Of a DNA stretch of 64,000 nt, positions 1-8,652 are shown one piece after another (the first letter of the stretch is position 1; each line of letters starts with the position of its first letter). A program made the position numbers and the translations under genes. The stretch covers positions 1 to 64,000 of the forward strand of contig JAXGXY010000006.1 in assembly GCA_040772545.1 (NCBI GenBank), given 5' to 3'. The stretch comes from UBA1431 sp002329665. Lineage in GTDB: Bacteria; Bacillota; Clostridia; Christensenellales; UBA1431. A model generated the notes under the pieces. The model did not search any database. It was not told where the DNA came from and saw nothing but the letters and a program-made list of their open reading frames with translations.

Positions 1-384
1 CGCCGCGGTGGGAGGGCGTCCCTCCTTCAGGCGCGATTCGTCCAGGCGTTTTCCGAATACCCACTTCGTCTCGGGATAGGTCCTGTCCGCTTCCTGCACC
101 TTGTCGAGCACGTCCTGAATCGACGCGCAATCGTACATGTCGATCCCCAGCGCGTTCAGCCCGGTGCCCATCATGTGCACGTGGCAGTCGTGCAGCCCGG
201 GTACGGCTACCTTATCGCCCAGTTCCACCACTTCCCCGCCGAGCCGTTGGCAGCGGCGAGCGATCTCCCCGCTTCCTCCCACGGCAACAATGACCCCGTC
301 CTCTATGAGGACCGCGTCGCTTTGAGGGTTAACAGGCTCCATCGTGATGACTTTTCCGTTAACCAGCGCCAATGTTTGCATCAT
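1..384 (-). CDS. Amidohydrolase family protein, N-terminal part (truncated by window edge)
   Basis: The first 128 codons of a metal-dependent hydrolase read from 384 leftwards and run off the window. The start is a double ATG (384 or 381). The N-terminus has the beta-sandwich typical of the amidohydrolase family (ALVNGKVITM, then a VAVGG turn). It is followed by the metal-binding motif PGLHDCHVHM, whose HxH pair binds metal in the TIM barrel. The order matches YtcJ-like amidohydrolase family 3, inferred from the N-terminus only. Substrate cannot be told. A possible promoter is TCGACA (429-434) with TAATAC (407-412), 16 bp apart. The gene has the same orientation as the downstream ABC operon but is separated from it by a terminator. 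Confidence 0.8.
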   Translation of the reverse strand, partial: MMQTLALVNGKVITMEPVNPQSDAVLIEDGVIVAVGGSGEIARRCQRLGGEVVELGDKVAVPGLHDCHVHMMGTGLNALGIDMYDCASIQDVLDKVQEADRTYPETKWVFGKRLDESRLKEGRPPTAA

Positions 385-733
385 GGTACGTCCCCGTTCC
401 TAATATGTATTATCATGTATATATATTTTGTCGAATAGCTGTCCGGTGGAAACCTCGTTACGTAAGTAATATCAGACTGAGTATGTTAACATCGGTGAAC
501 GGCAAGCACGGCCTTGCCACCGCAGCCAAAGGGTAGTGATATGGTGTCTTTAAAATGGTATTGTTAATTATTATATCATAATCGTATGCGCTGCATACTG
601 TATCCGCGGCAAAATAATCGATTTTTTTCTCGCACTCTCCGCTCATGCCGGCAGCGTGTTGGCAGAAAATCTGCCCCGCACCTGGCCTACCGGAGGGTTC
701 ACGCCGTCCAAACAGGCCCGATGCGTGTCATGG
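385..733. other. AT-rich intergenic region
   Basis: About 350 bases with no convincing gene. The stretch near the amidohydrolase start holds its likely promoter (407-434). The middle is AT-rich, for example the run around 550-585. Short open frames here lack ribosome binding sites and recognisable motifs. Confidence 0.6.
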
Positions 734-751
734 AAAAGGGGCCGAAGCCCC
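734..751 (-). terminator. Intrinsic terminator of the ABC transporter operon
   Basis: On the minus strand GGGGC-TTCG-GCCCC is followed by TTTT. It lies about 40 bases beyond the stop of the ATP-binding gene and would end the TrpXYZ-like operon. Confidence 0.85.
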
Positions 752-791
752 GTTCATTCGATTGTTTAATATTATGGGCTGTAAAGCCAAC

Positions 792-1586
792 TCAGGAAAG
801 CAGCAGCCGGTCGTTGACGAGTTCGCTCCCGCTGGCCTTCTCGAATTTTTCCAGCAGATAGTCAACCGTAAGGCCCTTTTTCTCTTCGCCGCCGATGTCG
901 AGGATGATCCTTCCCTCGTGCATCATGACGAGGCGGTTGCCGCATTTGATGGCGTCCTTCATGTTGTGGGTCACCATCAGCGTCGTGATCTGGTGCTCCC
1001 TGATGAGCTTGTCGCTCAGCAGCAGCACCTTCAGCGCCGTCTTCGGGTCCAGCGCCGCCGTATGCTCGTCGAGCAGAAGGAGGCGCGGTTTCTTCATCGT
1101 CGCCATCAGCAGGGTGATCGCCTGCCTCTGGCCGCCGGAGAGGAGCCCTACTTTGGTGCCGAGGCGGTCCTCCAGCCCCAGTTCCAGCGTTTTGAGCTGT
1201 TCCCTGTAATAGGCGCGCTCCTTGTTGGATATGCCCCAGCGAAGGGTGCGCCTCTGGCCGCGCCGGTAGGCCAGCGCGAGGTTTTCCTCGAGGCCCATGC
1301 TCGCCGCGGTGCCCATCATAGGGTCCTGGAAAACCCGGCCGAGGAAACGCGCGCGCACGTGTTCGGGCTGTTTGGTGACGTCGGCGTTGTCGATGAATAC
1401 TGTTCCGCTGTCGACGGGATATACGCCCGCGACGCAGTTTAGAAGCGTGCTCTTACCGGCGCCGTTGCCGCCGATCACCGTCACGAAATCGCCCTCGTTG
1501 AGCACGAGGTCCACGCCGGTCAGCGCCACTTTTTCGTATACCGTCCCCGGATTGAACGTTTTGGAGACGTTTGAAACCTTCAGCAT
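792..1586 (-). CDS. ABC transporter ATP-binding protein (TrpZ-like)
   Basis: A 264-residue ATPase that would power import by the permease encoded directly upstream. Walker A is GGNGAGKST (about residues 39-47), the ABC signature is LSGGQRQA, and Walker B is LLLLDEHTAALDP, all intact. The length is normal for a single-domain importer ATPase. It is the third gene of a substrate-binding protein, permease, ATPase operon, starting one base after the permease stop region, so translation is probably coupled. The trio matches the COG2984/COG4120/COG1101 family, in which some members are tryptophan transporters (TrpXYZ). Substrate here is uncertain; see the T-box entry. Confidence 0.93.
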   Translation of the reverse strand: MLKVSNVSKTFNPGTVYEKVALTGVDLVLNEGDFVTVIGGNGAGKSTLLNCVAGVYPVDSGTVFIDNADVTKQPEHVRARFLGRVFQDPMMGTAASMGLEENLALAYRRGQRRTLRWGISNKERAYYREQLKTLELGLEDRLGTKVGLLSGGQRQAITLLMATMKKPRLLLLDEHTAALDPKTALKVLLLSDKLIREHQITTLMVTHNMKDAIKCGNRLVMMHEGRIILDIGGEEKKGLTVDYLLEKFEKASGSELVNDRLLLS

Positions 1587-1587
1587 G

Positions 1588-2481
1588 TCAGGGGCCCCTT
1601 TTGATCGATTTTATCAGCGTACCCAAATACGTCCTGAACACCGGGAAGGAAAGCGCTATCGCGACCGTGATCGCCGTGAACAGCCTCAGGTCGGTGGGCG
1701 CCAGGCCCAGTTCGAGCACGACGGCGATGATGATCCTGTACGCGATCGCCCCCAGCATGAGGGAGAACAATGTGTTCATGAAATTGCGGGTGCCGAAAAG
1801 CACCTCGCCGATGATGACCGACGCTAGCCCGATCACGATCGAGCCGATCCCCATCTGGATGTCCGCATAACTCTGGAACTGGCCGATGAGCGCCCCGGCA
1901 AAGGCGACAAGGCCGTTGCTGATGACAAGCCCGAGAATGATCATCGTGTCGGTCTTTACGCCCTGGGCACGGATCATTCTCGGGTTGTTGCCGGTCGCGC
2001 GGATGGAACAGCCGATCTCCGTCCCGAAAAACCAGTAAAGGACCAGTATGACCGCAACCACGCAGATCAGCCCGAAGACGATCACGGCGTTGCGGGTGTC
2101 CAGCCCCATGGCGGTAAAAGGGGAGAATACCGTGTCCACCCTTAGAAGGGAAACGTTTGCCTTGGCCATGATCCGTATGTTGATCGAGTAGAGCGCGATC
2201 ATGGTCAGGATTCCCGAAAGGAGCGCGGGGATCTTCAGTTTCGTATGCAGGAGGCCGGTGATAAGGCCGGCGCCCATGCCCGCGAATATGGCGATAAGCG
2301 TGGCCAGGAAGGGGTTCATGCCCGATACGACCAGCGTTGCGGACACCGCCGCGCCGGTGGTGATGCTGCCCTCTACGGTCAGATCGGCGAAATCGAGTAT
2401 ACGGTAGGTGATGAACACGCCTATCGTCATGATCGCCCATAACAGGCCTAGCGATACCGCCCCCTGAAGCAGTGATAGCAT
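1588..2481 (-). CDS. ABC transporter permease (TrpY-like)
   Basis: A 297-residue membrane protein with eight or more hydrophobic stretches spread over its length. It is of the branched-chain-type permease fold used by the COG4120 family. The context is decisive: a binding-protein gene lies 32 bases upstream and an ATPase gene one base downstream. It forms the membrane channel of the importer. The start at 2481 gives a short N-terminus, MLSLLQGAVSLGLL, that leads straight into the first membrane helix. The substrate depends on the binding protein and is probably an amino acid. Confidence 0.92.
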   Translation of the reverse strand: MLSLLQGAVSLGLLWAIMTIGVFITYRILDFADLTVEGSITTGAAVSATLVVSGMNPFLATLIAIFAGMGAGLITGLLHTKLKIPALLSGILTMIALYSINIRIMAKANVSLLRVDTVFSPFTAMGLDTRNAVIVFGLICVVAVILVLYWFFGTEIGCSIRATGNNPRMIRAQGVKTDTMIILGLVISNGLVAFAGALIGQFQSYADIQMGIGSIVIGLASVIIGEVLFGTRNFMNTLFSLMLGAIAYRIIIAVVLELGLAPTDLRLFTAITVAIALSFPVFRTYLGTLIKSIKRGP

Positions 2482-2513
2482 TGAATAAACCCCCGCTTTA
2501 AATCAATATTGTG

Positions 2514-3548
2514 TTACTCTTCTGTTGCCGCCGGCGTCGCCTGGCTGGGATACACAACGGCATCCGCCAGGTCGTCGGGCACCGTCATCCCAATGTCCTT
2601 GGCGACGTCTCCGTTGATCGTGAAGTCGTAGTCCGTCTGGCTCTCGATGGGCATCGAAGCGGTCTCCGCTTCGCCCTTCAAGACCTTGACGGCCATCTCG
2701 CCCGTCTGATAGCCGAGCTTGGAGTAGTTGATCCCCAGCGTCGCGAGCCCGCCGCCCAACACCATGTTGGCCTCGCCGCAGATCACCGGGATCTTTGCTT
2801 CGGTGGTGATCTGTGAAATGACCGGCATGGCCGACGCGCACACGTTATCGGTCGGGATGTAGATCGCGTCCACTTTCCCCACGAGGGACTGCGTCACCTG
2901 CTGGACGTCGTTGCTGGAGGTGACCGTCGCCTCCTTCACCGTCAGCCCGAGCTTCTCACACGCGTCCTTCACCATGCCGGCCTGCATGACGGAGTTGTCC
3001 TCGCTGGAGGTGTAGAGCAGCCCCACGTTCTCCACGTCGGGGACGAGCTTTTTGAGCAGGTCGATCTGCTCTTTCACGGGGTTCATGTCGGTCGTGCCGC
3101 TCACGTTCCCTCCCGGGGCCTCGTTCGAGTCGACGAGCTTGGCGACTTCGTAGTCGGTGATCGCCGTGCCCAGGATCGGGATTTCCGTCGTTTCGGAAAC
3201 CATCGCCTGCGCCGCCGGGGTGGCTATCGCAAGGATGAGGTCCACCTTGTCGTTGACGAAACGCTGGGCGATCGACTTGAGGTTGGACTGGTCCGCCTGG
3301 GCGTTCTGCACGTCGATCGTGATGTTCTCCCCGTCCACGTAGCCGTTCTCGGCGAGCGCCTCGACGAAGCCCTCGCGCGCCGCGTCGAGAGCGGGATGCT
3401 CCACATACTGGACGATCCCGATCTTCAGTTTGGCATCTTCAGGGGCCGTTGTGGCGCCGTCTTCCGCCGGTTTACAGCTCGCAAGGACGAACACCATTGA
3501 AACCGCAAGCAATAGCGCCAATACTTTCGGTAACTTCTTCATACACAA
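2514..3548 (-). CDS. ABC transporter substrate-binding lipoprotein (TrpX-like)
   Basis: A 344-residue secreted lipoprotein with a lysine-containing N-terminus, a hydrophobic core and a lipobox ending VLASC, so it is lipid-anchored at Cys26. The mature part follows the ABC_sub_bind (PF04392) pattern: IGIVQYVEHPALD at the start, then VDLILAIATPAAQAM, and LLYTSSEDNS midway. It would capture the substrate for the permease and ATPase encoded downstream. The ribosome binding site AAGGAGG lies just before the ATG at 3548. Transcription comes from a T-box leader about 50 bases upstream, pointing to an amino acid or aromatic compound as substrate. Tryptophan is the usual call for this family, but the leader does not show an obvious Trp codon. 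Confidence 0.92.
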   Translation of the reverse strand: MCMKKLPKVLALLLAVSMVFVLASCKPAEDGATTAPEDAKLKIGIVQYVEHPALDAAREGFVEALAENGYVDGENITIDVQNAQADQSNLKSIAQRFVNDKVDLILAIATPAAQAMVSETTEIPILGTAITDYEVAKLVDSNEAPGGNVSGTTDMNPVKEQIDLLKKLVPDVENVGLLYTSSEDNSVMQAGMVKDACEKLGLTVKEATVTSSNDVQQVTQSLVGKVDAIYIPTDNVCASAMPVISQITTEAKIPVICGEANMVLGGGLATLGINYSKLGYQTGEMAVKVLKGEAETASMPIESQTDYDFTINGDVAKDIGMTVPDDLADAVVYPSQATPAATEE

Positions 3549-3597
3549 TACCTCCTTTTATTCGATCCGGCCGCTCATCGGCCGCAATCGATAATAT

Positions 3598-3871
3598 AAA
3601 AATCCCGCCCTGCCAATAAGGACGGGAAAAGCATCCCCGCGGTACCACCTTTATTCGTTTACACCTTGCGGCGTGAAACCTTTCTAAGTACATCGCGTTT
3701 AAACACGTACTCCGCCACGGTAACGGGTGGCGCCGGCTCAGATTCGGCCTGTCGGCCTTTCGGTGAGCAGTTCATAGGGTGAACTTCGGGCACGCCGCCC
3801 CTGTCCCTTTCGCAGCTTCCGGGACTCTCTTCAAGGAACGTTGGCGTCCTTACTCTTCCTAATCATCACTG
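3598..3871 (-). promoter_or_regulatory. T-box leader (tRNA-sensing riboswitch)
   Basis: On the minus strand the leader shows stem I with the conserved GAAGAGTA on its 5' side, an AGAGAG motif, and base pairing CAGT/ACTG and TAGG/CCTA at the stem foot. A stem III GCCAC/GTGGC follows, then the T-box AGGTGGTACCGCG (3638-3650). A competing terminator lies at 3598-3626: CCCGTCCT pairs with AGGGCGGG, followed by TTTTTAT. Uncharged tRNA would stabilise the antiterminator and turn on the transporter. In the specifier loop the 3' strand reads GAAGTTCAC; TTC (Phe, 3781-3783) or CAC (His) are candidate specifiers, and no TGG is there. The specifier is read by eye only. Confidence 0.93.
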
Positions 3872-3889
3872 TTTTCGAATATAGAATTA

Positions 3890-3918
3890 ATTATACATAC
3901 GCTTTTGTGGGGTGTCAA
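3890..3918 (-). promoter_or_regulatory. Consensus sigma-A promoter of the T-box operon
   Basis: The minus strand reads TTGACA (3913-3918), a 17-base spacer, then TATAAT (3890-3895). Both hexamers match the consensus exactly. It sits about 20 bases before stem I of the T-box leader. Confidence 0.9.
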
Positions 3919-4028
3919 CAAATTCAGCAAAAGCCCTGAAAAAAACAGCCGGGGTCCGCCTGCTCTTTGGGTGCAAAGCAAAACCCCGGCCGTGGTTCAG
4001 AGTTTTACGTTTTCCCCCGGCGCCTTTC

Positions 4029-5081
4029 CTATTTCCCGGGCTCGAGCACGACCTTCAGCGCGTTTCCGCTGGCGGCCAGCTCAAAGCCTTCCCGGAACCG
4101 GGAGAGGGGCAGTACCCCGGTGATGAGCCTGCCGGGACGAAGCTGCCCTGAAGCCATCAGGTCGAGGATCGTCATCATCTGGGGGACCGTGGAATCGGAA
4201 GCGCCGTGCACGAACAGTTCCTTGTAGTGGATGACGTTGCTGTCGAAAACGGTCTCCGACTCCCCCTTGGGGAGACCGCCGAAAAGGTTGACCCGCCCGC
4301 GCTTGGCCGCCATCCTGGTCGCCTGGACCTGGGCCTTTCCCGACGGCGCGGCCGTAATGACCACATCCGCCCCGACGCCTCCGGTCCAGTGAAGCACCCG
4401 TTCGACCGGGTCCTCGCGCGAAGCGTCGACCCGGTTATCGATCTCGGGAAAATCCCGGGATAGTTCCAGCCGCGCCGGCGCCACGTCCGCCAGGAACACC
4501 TTCGCGGCCCCCCTGGCCCTGGCCAGGAGGCAGTGCATGAGGCCGACGGGCCCGGCCCCCATAACGCAGACCACGTCCCCCAGGCCGACGCGGGAGAGTT
4601 CCTGGCCGTTGAGGGCGCAGGAAAAGGGCTCGGTAATGGATACCTCCGCAAAGCTCAGGCCTTCGGGCATCGGGAATACGCCGCCCGCCGCCACATGGCG
4701 CGGCGGGACCGCCACGTACTCGGCAAAACCGCCGTCGTACTGATACGAGATCGCCGTCTTGCGGTCGCACTGGTTTTGTATCCCCCTCAGGCAGTTGATG
4801 CACTGCCCGCAGGGCGTGATCGTGGCCAGCACGACCCGCTGCCCCGGTTCAAAGCCTTCGGTGCCCTCCCCGATCCCGTGGACGGTCCCCGCTATCTCGT
4901 GCCCGATCGTTATGGGCAGGTCCATCCCGTGGGAGGACCCTCCCGCCCGGACGTTTCTCAGGTCGCTTCCGCAGATGGCGCAGGCTTCCACCTTCACCAC
5001 CAGTCCCCCCGGCTCTGCCTCGGGGACGGGAATGTCCTCCAGCCGCAAGTCGCTCGCTCCGTACAGACGCAGGGCCTGCAT
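4029..5081 (-). CDS. Zinc-dependent alcohol/polyol dehydrogenase (MDR family)
   Basis: A 350-residue medium-chain dehydrogenase of the sorbitol/threonine dehydrogenase type. The catalytic zinc ligands are in ACAICGSD (Cys near residue 38) and GHE. A structural zinc site is indicated by the cysteine cluster CGQCINC followed by another Cys 8 residues on. A Rossmann NAD(P)-binding region follows (VMGAGPVGL). It would oxidise a secondary alcohol of a sugar or polyol with NAD(P). It lies 71 bases downstream of an FGGY sugar kinase on the same strand, which suggests a short carbohydrate-catabolic operon. The substrate cannot be decided. It is far from the pdu cluster and is not a PduQ-type iron alcohol dehydrogenase. 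Confidence 0.9.
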   Translation of the reverse strand: MQALRLYGASDLRLEDIPVPEAEPGGLVVKVEACAICGSDLRNVRAGGSSHGMDLPITIGHEIAGTVHGIGEGTEGFEPGQRVVLATITPCGQCINCLRGIQNQCDRKTAISYQYDGGFAEYVAVPPRHVAAGGVFPMPEGLSFAEVSITEPFSCALNGQELSRVGLGDVVCVMGAGPVGLMHCLLARARGAAKVFLADVAPARLELSRDFPEIDNRVDASREDPVERVLHWTGGVGADVVITAAPSGKAQVQATRMAAKRGRVNLFGGLPKGESETVFDSNVIHYKELFVHGASDSTVPQMMTILDLMASGQLRPGRLITGVLPLSRFREGFELAASGNALKVVLEPGK

Positions 5082-5152
5082 AAAATCACTCCTTCGCTAT
5101 GTCCGGGACCGGGGAAGAAGGCGCAGGCCCTCTCCCCGATCCGTCCTGTTCA

Positions 5153-6682
5153 TTATGCCATATCCGCAAGGACATGCATATCGTCTTTGGTCTTCTCGTA
5201 GAGGTTACGGTAGATCTGGTACAGCTTCCGGTATACGGCGTGGGAAGCGGGGTCGGGCACGTTCGCCTGGTCGTAGCGCACCCAATCCCTGATCTGTCCG
5301 AAATCCTTGTAGACGCCCACGCCCAGCCCGGCCAGGAACGCGTCGGCGACGGGCGCGCCGGAAACCTTGGCCATGTAGTCCTGCGGCGTGTTCATGATGT
5401 CGGTGATCACTTGCCGGAACAGGTTGCTGCTCGCGCCGGCGTCTACCGCGACGATCCGCTTCGGCATCAGGCCCTGTTCGCGGAGTATCTCGGCGTGGTG
5501 CTCGAGCGCGTAGCCGATCCCTTCGAGCACGGAGCGGAACATGTGCCCGCGCGTGTGGTAGAGGGACAGCCCGAAAAAAACGCCGCGGGCTTTGGGGTCC
5601 CATATGGGCGAACGCTCGCCCATGAAGTAGGGCAGCAGCACCAGCCCGTCGGCGCCCTTGGGCACGGCGGCCGCCTCGAGGTCCAGGAGCTTGTACGCGC
5701 TCGTGCCGCGTTCTGACTCATATTCCTTTTCGAGCGCGCCGAAGTTGTCCCGGAACCATTTGATGATCGCGCCACTTGTCCCCAGGCCCGCCAGGGCGAC
5801 GTAGCTGCCCGGCACGATGTGCGGGAAATTTATGAACCGGTCGTCGAATTTCGGTTCGGGGAGCACGATCTGCCAGCAATGCGTCGTCCCGTACATGCAG
5901 GAGGACTCGCCCGGTCCGACCATGCCGACGCTGAACGCGGAGGACGAAGCGTCCACGCCGCCCCCGGCGATCACGGGCGTGCCCTCGGCCAGGCCGGTCT
6001 CTTCGGCGGCGCGGCGGCGCACGGTCCCGACTACTTCATGAGCGGCGTAGGCCGTGGGGAACTTGTCCGTGTCCATGCCGCAGCCCTCGATCATCTCGCC
6101 CGACCATTTCAGCTGCTTCTGATCGAAAAACGGGGCGTTCAGCCCTGCGACGCCGTAATCCACTACCGCTTCGCCGGTCAGTTTCAGGACCACGAAGGCG
6201 TGGGAGTTGAGCAGTTTCCACGTCCTGTCGTACCTTTCCTTTTCGTTGCGGGCGTACCACATGGCCTTGTAACCGGCAAAGTAGGGGTCCGCGATGTTCC
6301 CCGACACCTCGAAGACCTTGCCGCCGAATTTCTCCATCGCTATGTCGCACTCCGCCGTGGCGCGCCTGTCCATGTAGATGATGCAGGGCCGCACGGCGTT
6401 CCCTTCCCTGTCCACGGGGACGATGTCGGGCGTCAGCCCGCTTACACCGATGCCGGCGATCTGTTTCGGGTCGATGTGCGCTTCGGCCAATAGCTGTCGT
6501 GTGATCTTTTTGAACTCGCCCCAGTACAGTTCTTCCGCGTCCTGTTCGGCCCACGCTGGGCGCGGCACGCTCACGCCGTGTTCCATGGTTTTACTTGCAA
6601 GCACTCTTCCGCCTTCGTCGATGATCACGCCCTTGCTGCCCATCGTTCCAATGTCATACCCAAGTAAATACCTGTCCGCCAT
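5153..6682 (-). CDS. FGGY-family carbohydrate kinase (xylulokinase-like)
   Basis: About 509 residues with the ASKHA fold. The N-terminal phosphate loop is LGYDIGTMGSKGV. A second domain carries GGGVDASSSAFSVG, and the C-terminal adenosine motif appears as VDAGASSNLFRQVI. It would phosphorylate a ketose or polyol with ATP. An open frame extends to 6799, but the start at 6682 (MADRYLL) is preferred because GGAGGG lies 8 bases before it and the phosphate loop then sits at the expected place. It is followed by the zinc dehydrogenase gene. The sugar is unknown; xylulose, ribulose and related substrates are all possible. Confidence 0.9.
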   Translation of the reverse strand: MADRYLLGYDIGTMGSKGVIIDEGGRVLASKTMEHGVSVPRPAWAEQDAEELYWGEFKKITRQLLAEAHIDPKQIAGIGVSGLTPDIVPVDREGNAVRPCIIYMDRRATAECDIAMEKFGGKVFEVSGNIADPYFAGYKAMWYARNEKERYDRTWKLLNSHAFVVLKLTGEAVVDYGVAGLNAPFFDQKQLKWSGEMIEGCGMDTDKFPTAYAAHEVVGTVRRRAAEETGLAEGTPVIAGGGVDASSSAFSVGMVGPGESSCMYGTTHCWQIVLPEPKFDDRFINFPHIVPGSYVALAGLGTSGAIIKWFRDNFGALEKEYESERGTSAYKLLDLEAAAVPKGADGLVLLPYFMGERSPIWDPKARGVFFGLSLYHTRGHMFRSVLEGIGYALEHHAEILREQGLMPKRIVAVDAGASSNLFRQVITDIMNTPQDYMAKVSGAPVADAFLAGLGVGVYKDFGQIRDWVRYDQANVPDPASHAVYRKLYQIYRNLYEKTKDDMHVLADMA

Positions 6683-6851
6683 CTTAGTACCCTCCTTTAG
6701 TGTTCGATCGGACTGCCCGTACCATATTCGTATATATTCCACGGGAATACGCTTTTTTCCTTCCGGGTTCACATAATAAAAACCGGGCCATGGGGACAAG
6801 GCTGGGCCGGGGCGGGGCTTGCGCCTGTCTGCCGATCAGCCCGCCTGCGGC

Positions 6852-7958
6852 TCACTTCGTCAGCGAGTATTCCGAAACCAGGGCCGTCATTTCCCGCCTG
6901 AGTTCCGCCCTCGCCGCCCTGAGCGTGTCGCTGTCGGCCGAGCCCGCGTACAACCCGCACAGCACGTCGTTGAGCGCTTTTGCTTTCGCGAGATGCGCCC
7001 TTGCCTCGCCGATTTTTTCCTTGTACCTTTTTTTTATCCGCCTCAATTCGTCTTCGTAGATTTCGTCCGTGTTCCCCTTGACGGCCGCCGCATACACATC
7101 GACGACCTCGTCGCCGTCCCTGCCCGGAAAATATTCGTGCGGGGACGTGCTGTCGAAAACGGCAGTCCCAAGTTCCCTGACGATGACCATGTCGAGGCTT
7201 TTGGGATCGAATCCGCAGTGGTATACTTCGACGTCGAACCCTCTCTTTTGCCCTTCCTGCGCGAGCTTGCCCAGCATGGTCGATTTGCCCGTCCCCGGCC
7301 TTCCCTTGAGGAGGAAGCGCCTTGACAGGCCACCCGTCAGGTCCGGGATGAAATCGACCGCGCCTTTCGGGGTCGCCGCCCCCAAAAAACGGTGCTTCAC
7401 GACGGGTTTTTTGTTCGCGGACCTGGCCTTGTAATACCCGCGTATCAACTCTTCGGTAAGCCGGTTCGCCGCTTCGTGATCGAGCCGCTGGATATAAATC
7501 GCTTCCCAGTCGTCGTGGATTTCCAGGGCGTCGGCGAGGTTTTCGTGCACCCGCGCCAGTTCGTTCGCAATCTTATCGCTTATCCGAAGCGCTTCGCTTT
7601 TTTGCGAAGGCGTCGAAGGAAACGAAAACGCCCTCTTAAGGCCGATGACCGTTTTGTTCCCGAAGTTTCTGACGCGCTCGTTGGAATGAAAAAACGAAAA
7701 ATCGACGACGGCGGCCAGGCCGGGGACAATCACCCCGATTATCCCCGCGTTGTCCGTCGGATTGTGCAGGTACTCCGTGGCGTACCCTTCTTCCTCCCAG
7801 AAAGCCCCCGTCTCCTGCATCATCGGCGTGATGACCGCGTTGGGGGCGTCTTTCAGGACGAACAGCGCGCGCACGCCTTCCAGGTTGGAATCCAGCAGGT
7901 CATAGAAGCCGCGCGCCGTATGTACGCAGGCAAAATAGTTCATCGCCCTGTGTTTCAC
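6852..7958 (-). CDS. Duplicated P-loop ATPase, PRK06851-like; first P-loop degenerate
   Basis: A 368-residue protein made of two similar halves. The second half contains an intact Walker A, GRPGTGKST (residues 219-227), in the setting FLLKGRPG. The first half has the same lead-in (LFVLKDAPN, about residue 32) but the phosphate loop has been replaced by DAPNAVITPM, so it should not bind ATP in the usual way. Other matching segments follow in both halves. The family resembles uncharacterised Firmicutes ATPases annotated as PRK06851, known to me only as hypothetical. No partner gene is evident; neighbours are a sugar kinase and an OsmC protein on the other strand. Function is unknown. Confidence 0.75.
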   Translation of the reverse strand: MKHRAMNYFACVHTARGFYDLLDSNLEGVRALFVLKDAPNAVITPMMQETGAFWEEEGYATEYLHNPTDNAGIIGVIVPGLAAVVDFSFFHSNERVRNFGNKTVIGLKRAFSFPSTPSQKSEALRISDKIANELARVHENLADALEIHDDWEAIYIQRLDHEAANRLTEELIRGYYKARSANKKPVVKHRFLGAATPKGAVDFIPDLTGGLSRRFLLKGRPGTGKSTMLGKLAQEGQKRGFDVEVYHCGFDPKSLDMVIVRELGTAVFDSTSPHEYFPGRDGDEVVDVYAAAVKGNTDEIYEDELRRIKKRYKEKIGEARAHLAKAKALNDVLCGLYAGSADSDTLRAARAELRREMTALVSEYSLTK

Positions 7959-8188
7959 ATCAACACTTCCTTCTCCAGATCGGTATGCCTTCTCATTTTA
8001 TGCCGGAACCCGCCGTCCGATGCGCCGGCAAACGACAACGCAAAGTCCGCCGATTCCGTTCCCTTCCCGCCCAAAAAGTTGGACACGGTTTTTAATAGGA
8101 CGCATGGCCGAAAGCGCCGCCGTCGTGATACAATTGTATCGGTTTAATACCGTAAAACAGCTGCGCGCTGCATAAAAGGGAGTATACC

Positions 8189-8611
8189 ATGGATAAAATG
8201 AATGCCCATATCAAGCTGGTAAACCAAAAAGTGCAGTTTTCCGCCGTCTCCGATGCGAACCCCGGCCGCCCCCTCACGCTGGACTACGTCCCGCCCCTCG
8301 GCGACGGGCAGGGGTTTGCGGGGCTCGAACTGCTCCTTTTGAGTTTTTGCGGCTGTGTGAGCACGGCGGTGGTGGCGCTGCTCAGAAGGTCGGGCAGCGT
8401 CGCCGGATACGAAGCCCGCGCCACGGGCATCCGGCAGGAAAACCCGCTTACGCTCAAGAAAATCGTCTTTTCGGTCAATGTGTTTTCCGGCGACATCCGG
8501 GCCTCCGACGTTGAGAAGGCGCTCGCCGTCGCGTCCGCCATCTCCCCCGTCTGGCTGGCCGTTAAGGGCAACGTCGAAGTCGAGACCGATTTCTCCCTCG
8601 TTGCTCCCTGA
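8189..8611 (+). CDS. OsmC family protein
   Basis: A 140-residue OsmC/Ohr-type protein. Members reduce organic hydroperoxides with a cysteine pair or have related thiol roles. The middle carries the typical helix FCGCVSTAVVALLRRSG, containing two cysteines close together. The second active-site cysteine of classical OsmC near the C-terminus is not seen (the sequence there is AVASAISPVWLAV), so this is more like the YhfA-type OsmC proteins than a proven peroxidase. Start at 8189 with GGGAGTATACC before it. It stands alone on the plus strand. Confidence 0.85.
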   Translation: MDKMNAHIKLVNQKVQFSAVSDANPGRPLTLDYVPPLGDGQGFAGLELLLLSFCGCVSTAVVALLRRSGSVAGYEARATGIRQENPLTLKKIVFSVNVFSGDIRASDVEKALAVASAISPVWLAVKGNVEVETDFSLVAP

Positions 8612-8652
8612 CCGCTTCGGGCGGCAATTCTTTCGGGCGGCCGGAGGGCGTT

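Noticed and set aside
4029..5081. Assignment of the zinc dehydrogenase as PduQ
   Set aside because: PduQ is an iron-dependent alcohol dehydrogenase; this one has the zinc motifs of the MDR family and is 8 kb from the pdu operon.
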